64,000 nt of DNA from Polytrichum commune (taxonomy: Eukaryota; Streptophyta; Polytrichopsida; Polytrichales; Polytrichaceae). The position numbers were made by a program, and so were the translations under genes. The notes under the pieces were generated by a model. The model searched no databases, had not been told where the DNA came from, and was given only the letters and a program-made list of their open reading frames with translations. Of this stretch, positions 25,331 through 38,700 are shown one piece after another (the stretch's first letter is position 1; the number at the start of each line of letters is the position of its first letter). The stretch lies in contig OX485809.1 in assembly GCA_950295325.1 (NCBI GenBank), positions 34,300,144-34,364,143 on the forward strand. Direction: 5' to 3'.

Positions 25331-27869
25331 AGTAGTCGGAGATTGATTACTCGAGGTGGTAAATACAAGCAGAGGAGAAGCTTGTCCCAACAGTCACGAC
25401 CACTCATCCTTATCCTAGAAGCAAGCTGACGTATTTCTTCTGTACTCTGTAACCACTTTTGTGAATTATTGACAAGTTTTCCTTTTCAAATTAACATCGC
25501 ATGTAAGCCCACCATGCCCTTGTGTTCTAGATGTTGTGTTTGCATGTGTATCTTGAAATATACTGTTGAATGGCTTTGAAGCCAATTGCATGTGAAAACT
25601 TCCAAGTGGGAATCAAATCTAATAATGCACAAGGACATGCCATCCATCCCAATAACACTGACATGTTGATCCTTAATGTAATTGTTCATTCCTTCATGTA
25701 ATCATCACATGAGACAGCCTCGCGTGGCAACTATCTGTAGCACTTGCAGGGTCACTGTCTTTAGAGCTTGGCTTGAAGCTGTTAAATCATTTCTAAGAAG
25801 CATTATTTTGGGGAAAAAAAAAATTGCATGATGAAGATTTTCAAGGCTATAAGTTTTAAGAAATTTTATAAAAAATATTGAGAAGTGAAATCTCAATACC
25901 CAGGGGGTTTGGATGGTGACCCATGTCTTAGAGAAACTGCTTCTAATTGGTTATTAAAGTGACATTTGAAAATACGAACCTTCTCATTTTTTAGCAAAAA
26001 TTGTACAAATGGATTACTTTCAATGTCGTCTTTCTATGCATGTTGCTCCTCATATGTGAAATAACGATTCATCAATTCTGAGAAATATTAGAAGTGATTT
26101 AAAAACCAAGTGTTCCATATGAGAGAGTTGCCACCCCGGGCAAAATACACCTGGTTGTAGTTTATTCAGCAAGGGATGAATCTGCGTGTTGCCTCCTACT
26201 CTGTCTTGTTTTTTTATCTTTTGCCTATGGGTACTCATACACAACCAATGGCCAACTGCTCAAAGTTTGATCACCTATGCTGAATTTAGTATGCATGATC
26301 TTGTAGGCTTACAATTGTTTTGAACCAGTATTCTAAAAGCATGGATAGCGTGAACTTGATCGACCCCTCGGAATGAAGTTTGTAATGTGCATAGTTGGTC
26401 ACTGCCACCGACACTGAGTACATACAGCTTTCCTTGTTTTCAAGCTATCTCCTGAAAAGCAACTTCGACGTCATTCATTTCTGTAAACAAACTTGCAGTT
26501 GTCTACTGTGTGCACACTATGACCTGCAATGCATATCTCTGTAGAACATTCACATCATTTACTACTCTCTTTGGTATATCCTTTTCCTGGCTGTTTTCTA
26601 AGTTCCTTATTTTAACCAAATCGTAAGGGTGACAATCCTTATTTGGCTGCTTTATTAGAACACCTATATTTGAGTAGTAGGCCCTGGTGTGGTGTGGATC
26701 CAAGAATGGATACTAAAAAGAGATGCATCTAAAAGAGATTGAACTGCAACCGTCATTCTAGTCAATAAAAAGTGGTTGGCATCATCTCTCTCTCTAGCAT
26801 TTGGAAGATATTGGGAAACTGGAGTGGATTTCTGCCATCAAGGTCCATAAGTACTATTCAGGTCATTTTTCATGCTCTCAAACTTCTACCAAGTAGATTT
26901 ACACAACAGAACTTGTGTTACATAAGCAAATCTATGATGAAGCATCAACAAAATTCAGATTGTAAATCAAACCTCCCTTGATTTAGTTATGGTTATCAAA
27001 AGTGCATGGATGTTGATTCCTTAACTAAACACATAGGTCCTCATTGTGTTCACTTTTGAATGTGAAGGAGTTGGTAAATTTGAAGATGTGTCCAATCTCT
27101 TTTAAACATGTGTCTTAATGATGTTTGTTTTTTGATCCTCACCTAGTCACGAACCAATCAACTGTAGATGTCCAACTAAGAAAAGTAACCGAATAACACC
27201 CACATACCTTATTGCTGAACATTGCACTCGCAGTGAGGACAGTGCAAGAGACAAGAAAACACATGTACGCATATTGCACAACATGAGAAGGTGCCCAGGA
27301 ACCCTAAAATGTTGCGCTCAGGATTATGGTCATGATGATCACGCTTCATACATAGAACACACGAAGAGCCATTGCAGCAAAATCATCACAAGAGACGGAT
27401 TTTTTGCTCTTGCTCTTGCATTGTACAAATTCATCTGGAGCCCCCTCAGAGAGTTCCAATTGTAAAAATACAAGTTCCTTGCTTGTGCCTTTCACTGAAT
27501 CTCCAGCAGGTTTACTAGACGCATCACAGAACCAAACTTGGTGGTTCTGCACTGTTTTATATGAGTGGTCAGATGGCTGAATGATGTGTGGCAGTTTGAA
27601 TGTGTGCAGATGACAAAAGCATCGGCCGGCCAGGTTTCGGGGCAAACAAATTGCAGTATGGTGGAAGCTGAAGAAGTGCATGCTCATATAAAATCCTGCA
27701 TTCAACTCCGAAGACCATGGCACGTTATCATCATAACAAACTCGCCAGCTACTACTGGACATTAGATGTTTGTGATTACCCTGCTGGAAGTGGTCAAATA
27801 TGATAGTCAAAGCACCTTGGAGTAATGTACATGAAAAATGTTGGCCATAGGAGTTCATCGTGATTCGCA
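25331..27869. other. Spacer between the convergent PIP1 and SERK-like genes
   Basis: No further gene is recognisable. The part next to 27,870 should include the SERK-like 3' UTR. A block at 26,690-26,770 (GGATACTAAAAAGAGATG, AAAAGAGATT, CATTCTAG) recurs loosely at 50,785-50,875. Confidence 0.45.
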
Positions 27870-30800
27870 TCATCTTGGGCCGGAGAGCTCCACCGCGTGC
27901 TCGTAGGTTGTTGAGTCTAGATTCCAGTTTGTTATTGTTGGGAACTGTGGGAAAATCTCTATGTCGTTTACACGAGCCAATTCCATTTGATGCCATTCTT
28001 CCCAACGCTCTTCTAATCCCTCCCCCTCTAGCATCCTCACCACTTCACTCATCTTTGGCCGGTCCTTTGGAGACGACTGAGAACAAAGCAGTGCAACCTG
28101 CAATGAAAAATAATAACATCAATTCACTGGCCAAGGGGATACAAATATATATTCTGCTGCCATGATCTGGTAAAATCTAGTTCAATCGTGCATAGTAACA
28201 AAAGACTTATTGAATTAGACAGTGAACACCTACAAATAATCTTACTGAGCCCCAAGTTGAAAGTCATGTGCACTGGTATGAGACTTATACATATCCAAAC
28301 ATATAAACTTAGTCAAAGATATGATGTGTTGAACTAAACATACTGCTCTATGGAACACTAACATAAGTAACCATTGTTCCCATGTTGACCAAGTGACCTT
28401 ATACACTGCAACATCACATATATCAGTTTGGTAAGCTCAACATGTTGTCATATGCAACTCACCTGCAGAAGCTCTTCAACTTCTTTGCGATCATAATTTT
28501 CCTTTAGATGAGGATCTACCAACATGTCCACTTTTTCCTCCTTCATCAATCTCTTTACCTGAGATCAATAAACAGTACGCAAGGTGTTAAAATTCAATAT
28601 AGTACACTCATGTGATCAAAGTTTCTCCACATTTTTGAATTATGACATTGAACAACTTGGAGATGTTTCAATCCTCAAACTAGAGGTTCAAACCAATGTT
28701 AGTCTAGTACAGTATATAGGTGAGTGCATGGTATCAATAATCAACACCAATAATGACAACAAAGAACCTACCCATGGGTATCAAAATTGTGATACCAAAT
28801 ATATATTGATATTTGATGGGTATGTCAAAATGAGAAAATATTTGTATAGCCGAGTTATTATTTGGGTCGATACCATTCTAGAGCATATTGATACTTGGGT
28901 GAATTTGCCTAGGTATGAAGGTTCTTGCATGGTATATAGACCTGAATGGTATCGAAAACAAAAATATTGTCACATACCCTACTGATATCAAAAAAAAGTG
29001 AAATCCTCATTATAGATGTCCAAATGGTATCAACAAAAGAATATGCCAGACCAACACAGTTTGAACCAGTGTTCTGCAGGTATCGTTTTCATAATACACC
29101 ACTGGATAAGAATATTCAAAGAAATATTTTAGAAGGTGATACCTAGCAAGTCGTAGTATTAAGAGGCTCATAAAATCTCCAAAGGTATATATATATACCT
29201 GTATATATATATGTGCAAATATCAAGTGCATATCAATATTAGTATTGAAAGATGCAATACCAGCCAAGTCCGATATTTTACACTCGTACACATACCCTTA
29301 TTGATACCCGGGTTGAACCTAGATACCCACACAACATTGGTAAAAATATCACCACTAGTAGAGATCTCATAGCTTACAATATTTTCATATCATACATCAT
29401 TGCATGAATATAAGCACAATGCCAAGCTAGCTTTATCATTCGACAGTTCGAGCATGTTCTCTTGGCCCAACACAAACTAAGAACATTGATCCTTGAATAA
29501 AGCTGTTGTGATTCTAAGAATCTCATAACTTTCAGCCTGGCTATGAAAGGATTGGTGTTACTATCTCCAGCCTTGAAATAGCAAACAACAAACATCATCA
29601 CATCATCACAGTTGTGAAATGGCTTGGAATATCAAGAGAATGTACTCAACTGATGCTAATTATAAGTAATGTTATGAAGTTTGGGAGAGACACATACCCA
29701 GTCCAAGAGCATGACATCCTCATCAGTTGCAAGGCGAGACACATTAAATGCGCGCTGGCCAGTGACAAGCTCTAGAAGCATGATTCCATAGCCAAACACA
29801 TCTGTTTTCTCTGATGACCTGCCCGTACTCATATATTCAGGAGCAATGTGGCCGACCGTGCCTCGCACAGCCGTGGTCACATGAGTGCCTTTGTAATCCA
29901 TAAGCTTCGCCAACCCAAAGTCTCCAACGAGCGCCTCAAAGTTCTCATCCAGCAACACATTGGCGGCTTTCACATCTCGATGAATGATTTTCGGGTCGCA
30001 ATGGTCATGCATGTACGCAAGTCCCCGGGCAGCCCCCAATGCAATACTTTTGCGGATTTTGGAACTTAGCACAGGCTCGTCATCAATGAGCTCTGCGCAA
30101 TTAGAGCATGTCATGCAAACAAGTGAACCTCTTTGAACACGTTTAGGGTTTAGAATTTAGGGTTTTAGGGTTTAACATCATTACAGAGAACAGCAAGCGG
30201 CTTATTATTGTGTATTGGCTTTGTAAAATCACAACATGTTGTCTACTCTAAGTTCCACAATTTTCAACCCTGCCCACATGCAATTCAACCATAAATTACA
30301 TAGGTCCATAAGAATTCTTACATGGATACGTAGGCTCTTCCGTATGAGCAGAACCAATAAATCGAGGTTCAAATGGATGTGTGCAGGCTATTTCCTGACT
30401 ATTAAGGTCTAGGGTTTAAGAAGCTTCCCAATATACACACAGGTGGCACATAAACATGCACAAACAGAAACAATATGAAAGCCACTATGCTTACGTAGAT
30501 TGCTTCAAATTGAAGCAGTTTAGCTTTATTTCTACCTTGCAGTTGGCTACAAAGAGAAAACCAGACTTCCACAGCTTTAAAACATCTTCTTGGAAGAAGC
30601 TGATGTATTCCAGGTACAATTTTATGTTAGAGGAATATTGTTCCTCTGTAAAACTCATGAACAGTACCTCCAAGTCGAGAGGATACACTGCCATTGGGCA
30701 TGAATGGGTAGACAAGCAGACGTTCAGTGGGAGTGATGCAAAAGCCACGAAGTCGCAGTATATTTCGATGGACAGCCATGCTTATCATCTCAATCTGTTA

Positions 30801-33800
30801 ACCACAATCCAATCTATATACATGAGAACGGCAATTGCAAGATGGCCAGTATGCTTCAATATTGAGTTCCTCTCCGTTTCACTTAATAGCCCTCCTCCAT
30901 TAACATATAGCTACTCCTCCATAAACATACAGCATTCTTAAGCATGTGTTAGGAAACACTCTCTTTCTGTACCAGCTTCAAGAATCAATTTTCAAGAATG
31001 AAGGTCCTCCAGTACATGCATGAATGCTGAGCATAGTCAAGTGGCAAGCTCTAATTAGTTGACATAACCTCATTGTTAATGCCTATCTTCAAACACAATT
31101 TCTTCTTCCATCTACCAAGATTCAATTACAAGAGGTGCGTCTCCGATGGAATCATTCTTAGGTTATCCGGATTACCCTAAGATTTATTCTATTTGCATTG
31201 GAACCTATACAGGCTATTTGAGAATGTTATGGACACACAAATATTCAATTTGTCAGCATTCCGAGATAATGCAAATTTGGTTCCACTGCAGTGAAGTGCA
31301 CCAATGTCACAAGTCATGGCTTAGTAGGTCATTGAAGAAACAATTATGGCATGCTTTCATTTTTAGACTCATTCTCCAGAGTGACAGGATTATGCTCTCA
31401 GTACTTTGGAGCCTCAACTTAAGAATCGTGTAACTCTAAATTGACCTGTTAGAAAAGAGAAAACATTGCTGACAAAATCCACTTGCATATTTCTCCCTCT
31501 TAATAAAAATCACTAGGCATAGCAATGAAAACACATCACCTCGGCTTGAAATTGTCGCTCTCCTCCAGCACTACGCTCTTCTTTCAAGCGCTTGATAGCC
31601 ACACAACTTCCGTCTGCGAGCCGCCCTTTGTAAACTTTCCCAAATCCACCGCGTCCTAATATGTTTTTTGTGCTGAAGTTATCTGATGCCACCCTCAGCT
31701 CCCACAGTGTGAAACGTTTCAACTGTCCGAGAGACACCAGCTCCGGTTCATCTGCCGCTGTAATTACCAGCTCAACACAGAAGTCCTCACATCAATTCGC
31801 AGGTCATATCTTAAGCACCAATCAATGTGATAAAACATTCCAGCACATCAATCGTGTGCTGTTTCGGAGTGGAAACAACAAATTTTGTATGTTTTATACA
31901 TTTATTGTATAAAATAATAATTAAACAATGCATCATTCCACTGCAGACATCTCATAAGATCAGCCCTTTATGGACTAGGGAAAGGATGCAAGGAGCCCTA
32001 CTACGAGCTGTATAAGTAGGCGCCCAACCTACCGAGTTGTAGTAAGCACCCAAATTTATGAGATTCGTCCTTCATTTGGTTCTCTTTTTGTGAGTTACTA
32101 AGAATTAGGTAATGTATTCAAGGAGCACTGCCATGGGATGTAGTAGGCGCCCAATCTACATAGCTATAGTAAGCACCCAAGTTCATTAGATTTATCCTCC
32201 ATTCAGTTTTCTTTTTGTGAGTTACTATGAATCAGGTAATGGATGCGAGGAGCCCTACCACAAGTTGTAGTAGGCACCCAATTTCAAGAGATCTATCCTC
32301 CATTCGGTTCTCTTTTTGTGAGTTACTATGAATCAAGTAATGGATTTGAAGAGCCCTACCATGGACTGTAGTGGGCGCCCAAACTACCAAGCCATAGTGG
32401 GCACTCAATTTCATGGTAATTATCCTCCATTTGGTTGTCTTTTTATGAGACACTATGAATTAGGTGATGGATATCAAGAACCCTGCCACAGGCTGTAGTA
32501 GACGCCCAATGTATCGAGTCACAGTAGTGGTGAGGTACTACGTGCTTACTACAACTTGTGACAGGGTGACACATGTCCATAACCGGATGTAGTGGTCAAG
32601 CCATGACAAGGTCATCAATTATGAGTGATAATGTGCCTCCTCGTATCCAATCAAGAATAGACGTGTCAACAGCATGAACAAAATCACCTGGCCTGACCGC
32701 TACAAATAGACACCATTCGCAATGGCTACTTAAGCATTAAACTTCAGACTGACTACAAGACGCTCGACCAAGGTTTTCTTCACTCAGATCTATCTCTGAA
32801 ACCAAATAAATAAATTGGAAATTCATACTACTTCCAGTTGTTGATCTGAACTAAGACACAGTAATCTCTCAACATACTGCCAGAACCATTATTCAATTTT
32901 ACTAAGCGAGAATTTTACTGTAGCCATGGATCAGATTAGTCCAAGTTATCCTTCCCTTGGAACCCTTGGAAATGGTTTTGAAGAGATTACCAGGGACATC
33001 ATAGAAGCTGTCAGAAGGCCTAGACTTGCGCCACCAGGCAAAGCCAATTGCAAAGAGAAAAATAACACCTGCAGATACTCCGCCTGCAATCGCTCCAATA
33101 GTCGTTGGCGACATCTTGCCTGTAAAGTTACAGTAAATTCACATTTGGTGACTTTCTCCTTGAAAAATGTACAAAATCTATGCAAAAACTCTACGATTAC
33201 CAAATAAGTAGTCTACTTCACAGCAAAGTAATGTCATCAGCATGGAAGATAGAGATCTAGGCTACAAAACTAATGTCAAAGTTCTTGAGTAAATAAGATT
33301 GCTATGTCCTTTTTACAATTGAGGAGCAATTCAGGAATTGGTACTACAATGCATGAATTAAGTTGCAACAATTTAAAGGAGTTTCTATTTTTGAAACAAA
33401 ATAACTTACGTTTTGGAGACGGGGGAGGAGACTGCTGAACTGGAGGCGGAGATGGGGCCTGACCAGGGCATAATTTATTAACCGCTGATCCACACAGGTT
33501 GGTGTTCCCTACATAACTGAGTGCATTGTAAATATTAAAGAACTATTCTATCAGAAAAAACATCACAAACCTTCAAGCCCAAAATCGTAGGAGATTATGT
33601 AGCGCATAATTGTAACTCCTTCACCCCAAAATAAAGTGGTACAACATAGCTAAAATGGAGTCATCTAACTCAACATGACTTTCTATGTTGGGTACAACAC
33701 CTTCTATGTTGGGTTAGTTTTCGGTGCATGCTTGGAGGTAGTGTGGAGGTTTGAGCGGAAAACATTCTATATTGGTTCATTGAGGGTGAAACTCATTTTG

Positions 33801-36800
33801 GCATGCCAAAAAGGTGCTAAAGTGAATTTGGCCCTTAATGAACCAAAGTAGGTTGCTCTGCAGTCAAATTCAACACTACCTCCAAGCATGCACCACATGT
33901 GGAAACAAATTATTAATATTGTATGCAAAACAACCAATGCAAAAACCGAGGGACTGACTCTCGACAAAAACTTCCATTGAGTCAAAGGATAACTCTGATA
34001 AGGCAAATTAAATCTCCTTAAATCTAGTCTGGAGGAGAATACAAAGCATCCAAATGCATGTCATGTTTGCTGACGTGGCAGATACATAATTGACAGTACT
34101 CAATCCAGTAAGTATGTCCTTGTCATTGAAATAAAAGGAATTGTACATGCAAATTTTTAGTTGTAATGAACTTACCTGACAGGAGTAAACCGCGAGAAGG
34201 AGCCATTAACTGGCACCTCTCCTGAGAGATTATTATATGAAAGATCACTGCAAAATCCAGATGCTCCTCTTATTACCATCCCATGACCAGCATTTTCTAC
34301 CATTCAAAAATAGTCATTGATTTTCAGATTCCTTAAAAGATCAGACCTTCAAATGCTACAGACCTATAGTTCAAATGCTTCATAGACTTATAGCTCTTCA
34401 GAACTAAGAAATCATGCACACAAAATCTACTTTGAAGAGACAGCTCCTAAATACCCTTCACCCTCAGCAAATTATTAGGCATTGGACCAGTTATGGGTAT
34501 TGGTAATTTAAGAATTTTAGGTGGATGCTGAAAATACACTGCTGTCAAATGACCATTGCGCTGAAATCTCTTGGACCTAAAATACCAACCGCGCTCAGCT
34601 GAACTTACAGTGCTTGTAGTTGGTCGATGGTGGTAAGCTGTACTGGGATGTTGCCTTGTAGAGTATTATTGTTCAGCCGACTGGACATTGCCACCAACCA
34701 ATTTTATTTTAATTTTAAATCAGTCACAGATGCTTCAATATCACAAAATTTGTGCATACTGGACATTGAATTTGCTCATACCCTGAATCTAGCCTCTTCT
34801 AGTCATAATACCAAGTTACCAATTTGAACAACTCCGAACTCAGGGAAAATGTCCAGTTCATCGTATTATTGTCTCGACAAGCACCTCACAATACTATGAA
34901 GTAATTAGAACAATTACAGCACTCAACAATTGCAACTGCACTTATGGCACTTGATTGATTGAGCAACATCGGACAAGAGATTGAACCTCCAGCTTCCAAA
35001 GAATAATTACTGTCAAAAAGGAATTGGACGTACAGAAATTGCAATTTAGTACAGTTGCTCAGAGAAGGTGGAATGGTGCCAGAAATATTATTTTGATACA
35101 GATCCAGACTCAAAAGGTTGACAAGATTTCCCAGCTCTGAGGGTATTGGTCCAGATAAGTTGTTGCTGTACAACTCCCTGCAAGATTAAAAAATGAAGTC
35201 CCAGATTACAGACAGGAAGGTTATATAACAAGAACATCAGCATGCCCCTATTTGTATCTTATGCAAACATACATATTTATATTTATATTTGTATTAATTG
35301 TTGTTTGTCGTATTGTATCGTATTATATTGTATTTTTATTTATGAAAATTATATTTATATGTATAGATAGAGAGACACACACACACAATCCAAAACCAAT
35401 TCTAATGTCAATTTTATACTTCAACAGGTTTAATTAAGTGCAATGGAAAATGTTGAGGTGATTACAAGTACTCCAGCATTGAGAGTTCTCCAAAACTTGA
35501 AGTCAAAGTCCCTGACAGAGCAGAGTTCCCTAAATCTCTGCAAACAATGCCCCGTAAATATTAGTTCTGCATTCACTGGCTCCTCAGCTTCCATTTGCAA
35601 GAAATACAACTAGAGTCAAGCATGCTACACTAAATATGATATTTAGTGTCACCAACACTAAATATTAACCTAACAGTATTTGTCATTCCTTGTAAAAAAA
35701 TTTGGGCATTACAGTGCTACAAGTATTGTCAAGTACTAAGTGATTTTTCATCCAAATTTCAATCATCCATGACAATATTTCATCACAGATTTGTTAGGAT
35801 GCAAATTATACCAAACTTTGATTCAATAATTGGCATTTGGATGACCTAAAAGTAAGTTGGGATGACAATATTTGTAGACTTATTAATAGAAAGTGTCACT
35901 AAAAAACACTGCCGCAGTGGCATAAATTGCCATATGACACTAAATATCATATCAAATGTAGTATATTAATAAATGCAATCAGAAAAGTAGAACCAGCGGA
36001 GCCGGAGCAATGGAGGAATGAAATGACTAAACCCCAATCATCCAATTTTTCTCAGACCAATGTTGGATTGGTATCATATTTTTTTGGTGCCATTCCGGTA
36101 TCTGTATTGAGGATTTCAACTCTTTTGAAACCAGTAGGGTTTGAGTATTTGAAGATATTTGTGTTTTTGATACCATGCGGGTCTATATACCATGCAAGAA
36201 ACTGCAAACCTAGGTAAAATCGCCCCAGTAATAATATGGTTTAGAATGGCATTGACCCATATTATAACTCAGGTTTACAAAGATTTTGTCACCTTGACAT
36301 ACCCACCAAATTTCAATATTTGATTGGTATTACAATTTTATAACCCATGGGTAGAGATCTGTGATGCCATTATTGTTGTTGATTATTGATACCATGCATT
36401 CATCTACATACCAGTCCTACATTGGTCCAGATAAATAATTTAACAAGCACAAATTAAAGGCATATCACTGATTCAAACTTACATTCGTGTAATTCTGTAA
36501 TTCGCATCGCAAAGAATATGTTGCCAAGGACATGGATCAACAGTACCCGATATCCAACTATTCAGCTTGTCCTGTGGGTCACTCGTCAAGGACATTTTCC
36601 AATTATATAGAATGGAGCCTGCAAAGACATAAATTCCAGCTTTGTTCTAGTGTCAGGTTACAGAAGGCCATTGATCACTCCAAGAGTTACGTCACACTAG
36701 ACAACATAGGAATTCTTCAACCACCGAAAACATTTGTAGCACTGATGATGAAGATTCCAAAACTTCAAACACAATCATCATACATGGAAGTTAAAATTGA

Positions 36801-38180
36801 AACTATGAACATCAGGGAAGCAAAAGGCATCAAATTCCTTTTACATAAGTAGAAACGGTGTCCTTCAAAATTATTAGGCCACAAGTTTTACCGTCTTACA
36901 TGTTCCACTGCCTCTAAAAGGTAATTAACCCTAAATGGAGTGCATTCTGCGGTATGCTGAAGACCCTAGGATTTCTCAGTATTTGTATGGTTTTGGTATG
37001 CCTTCTGCACAGTGGATGTTGAAATTTGAGAGCCCATCATATTTGAAATATATGATGATAGAGGCCCAGACCAACGGCAAATTGAAGTCCAGGAATACAA
37101 TTCGAAAATGGGTTATTGAGATAGTAAAGGAGGGTTGATATGGTAACATGCTGTTCCCCTTGTCCTCGGGTTAGCTTATGACCACATTTCGCTGGTGGGA
37201 AAATTTGCGAAGCAACAAAAATTTCTGCATTCATTTGAATGATTTGGAACCAAAAATAAGAAAATAATGCCATTCTTTTGAGCACACCCTTCGAATGTGA
37301 GGACCACTCTTGACTTTTTCATAGCCCAGTACACTACTTTCTTGATTTTGTGAGACCTCCAGCTGGCCCTAGAGTGATGAGCCCACAGAAGGTTGGAACA
37401 GAACTCCCACTCACAAATAATATATCCCATGTCTGAATTGATATATGTGAATTTTGAGCGATAAGGTTTACAGAGGTGAGTATAAAATTAGTGGCTGTTA
37501 GACCCAAGTTATCTAACCCATGAACCTAACTTGAAAAGAAAAAAATCCAAATCCAAATAGGAAAAGTTCCAATGTATCTAGGGTGAGGAGAAAGGTTAAC
37601 CTCCACTGTATCTAGCTGTCACTTGGTGGCCAGAACTACTGTCCAGACTAATCTCTCATATTACTAAACCACTGTTGTCTTGGAACCCTTATTTGATTTT
37701 TGTGTTAACTTACCTAGCTTTGCCTCCCTCTGTTTCCAAAACCAGGACCCCCCTCCCTGTCAACTATTTATAGAGGCTCTCAAGAAATCCTTCTTTTACA
37801 TACTCTTACAGTCGATTAAGCAACTAATTACACCTCGAATGATGATGAATTTTAACATTCTACACCGCTAGTGTCTACAGTAGCTTGCTCGGGCATAAAA
37901 AAAACATTTAAACACACGGAAATGGCTACTAAATATCTCAATATTTACTGTTCAATTCCCTAGTAAATTCAGCATCATCACTCATCCCCTCAGCTTGCCC
38001 CCGACCACGGCCATGAAAAGCACAAACATCACCGTGCTCCAAGGAAGAAACGCAAAATAACCGACACAACAACCCACCTTCTGCAATGCTTGCTTGACAC
38101 CCCCGGGTGACGCACCCCAGGATTAAGAGGCACAGCACAACATGATGTCGCCTCCCATACCCCCTCCATGGGATCTGCAT
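27870..38180 (-). CDS. SERK: SERK-like LRR receptor kinase (13 exons, 632 aa)
   Basis: Exons in transcript order: 38,180-38,078; 36,618-36,483; 35,537-35,466; 35,177-35,034; 34,680-34,609; 34,247-34,176; 33,516-33,410; 33,119-32,991; 31,757-31,540; 30,794-30,668; 30,092-29,698; 28,558-28,463; 28,097-27,870. Frame is continuous, and SERKs usually have about 625 aa. In order: signal peptide (about 1-31), N-cap with DPCPW, five LRRs encoded by one 144-nt and three 72-nt exons, a Pro-rich segment (about 217-234), a membrane helix (about 243-262) and a kinase with GRGGFG (313-318), K334, HRD (431-433), DFG (451-453) and a full activation loop, so it should be catalytically active. The tail ends VELSGPR, as in SERKs. 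SERKs act at the plasma membrane as co-receptors for steroid, peptide and immune LRR receptors. The usual LDW before helix E is replaced by LSS at 402-404, suggesting a divergent paralogue. Confidence 0.95.
28690..29075 (-). mobile_element. Foldback family F4 (GATACC-rich), copy in SERK-like intron 11
   Basis: Many GGTATC/GATACC words, ends of the form ACCAATGTT against AACCAGTGTT, and internal ATGGTATCAATAATCAACA, ACCCATGGGTATCAAAATTGT and TTGATGGGTATGTC match, in opposite orientation, 36,053-36,430 and 57,528-57,896. A shorter related block follows at 29,140-29,345. The open frame across this region is not a gene. Confidence 0.6.
29140..29345. mobile_element. Partial F4-type element in SERK-like intron 11
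   Basis: GATACC words, TTGATACCCGGGTTG and ACACAACATTGGT resemble F4 ends. The interior is short and diverged, with a TATATA run at 29,185-29,210. Confidence 0.4.
30136..30175 (-). repeat. Short telomere-like interstitial repeat
   Basis: GTTTAGGGTTTAGAATTTAGGG and TTTTAGGGTTTA are degenerate copies of the plant TTTAGGG unit, inside SERK-like intron 10. Too short to suggest a former chromosome end. Confidence 0.6.
31976..32530. repeat. Tandem array of about 125-bp units in SERK-like intron 8
   Basis: About five units repeat in order GAGCCCTACCA, TGTAGTAGGCGCCCAA, TAGTAAGCACCCAA, ATCCTCCATTCGGTT and CTTTTTGTGAGTTACTA, starting near 31,976, 32,101, 32,227, 32,334 and 32,456. The third unit lacks the internal AAGCACCC block. 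Flanking sequence after 32,530 is unrelated. Confidence 0.8.
33658..33997. mobile_element. Foldback MITE family F3, copy in SERK-like intron 6
   Basis: Inverted ends (GTCATCTAACTCAACATG against CATTGAGTCAAAGGATAAC) bracket a partly self-complementary interior with TGCATGCTTGGAGGTAGTGT and its complement near 33,880-33,897. The same interior occurs at 24,075-24,398 and 52,660-53,038. It has no coding capacity. Confidence 0.7.
35625..35961. mobile_element. TIR element family F5, copy in SERK-like intron 2
   Basis: The left end CTACACTAAATATGATATTT and the right end (complement CTACATTTGATATGATATTT) are inverted repeats followed by AGTGTCA. The interior (GTTGGGATGACAATATTTGT, TGATGAAATATTGTCATG-type words) matches, reversed, 49,691-50,087 and 63,822-64,000. 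The superfamily is not clear, and the target duplication is not resolved. Confidence 0.7.
36053..36430 (+). mobile_element. Foldback family F4 (GATACC-rich), copy in SERK-like intron 1
   Basis: It runs from ACCAATGTTGGATTGGTATC to ACCAGTCCTACATTGGTCC, with the ends inverted. The interior shares AATGGCATTGACCCA, CACCTTGACATACCCA and TGTTGATTATTGATACCATG with 57,528-57,896. Confidence 0.7.
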
Positions 38181-38700
38181 CGCTGCCTAGCTTCCCACAA
38201 ATGAAGAATCGCAACTAGCACATACTGCTCCCCCTCCAATCCTTCATAACTCCTTCCTAAATCCTTCAATCCTCCTCAAAATCCTCCGATCCCCAAGAAC
38301 CGCAACGAATCTCCATCCCGAAGCTGTGACTCTCAACTTCAAAGGGCCCACATGAATCCATCCATGCTTCTATCCACCACCTTAACCCTCACAGCCTTGC
38401 CAACTGATCTCCTCTCCAGCCTCAGCAATCCATCAAGTTGCAATTTTCTTTCCTGCTCATTTGAGGTATGGCCACTTTCAGATGGAGATCCAGCTCACAA
38501 AAAGGAATCTGCAGTCGAGTGTCGCAGGGAAGTGAGAGGTTTCTGAGGCACGGAGGCAGGTTGAAGGTTTGGGTGGAGTTGGGGTCTTGGGCGTTGACTG
38601 GACTACCAAGTTTAACTTCCTTTTTAGTCTTCCAATAGTTAAGTTGTTGTATAAATTAGATCACAGAGACAGAGGGAGAGAGAGAGAGAGAGAGAGAGGA
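38181..38700 (-). promoter_or_regulatory. Leader and proximal promoter of the SERK-like gene
   Basis: The 500 bp upstream of the ATG are C-rich on the + strand and end at a GA run (38,675-38,699), which is a CT run on the gene strand and typical of plant leaders. Frames in this interval do not resemble proteins. No TATA element is convincing. Confidence 0.4.

Noticed and set aside
27346..28005. 219-codon antisense-side frame overlapping the SERK-like last exon
   Set aside because: It is in a different frame from the conserved kinase tail, extends through the 3' UTR and resembles nothing known.
30136..30175. Interstitial telomere as a chromosome-fusion scar
   Set aside because: Only a few degenerate units are present, which chance and polymerase slippage can explain.
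33410..33508. Acceptor at 33,509 for the SERK-like Pro-rich exon
   Set aside because: It breaks the frame with the preceding exon. The acceptor giving a start at 33,516 restores the frame and the conserved [10 protein letters not shown].
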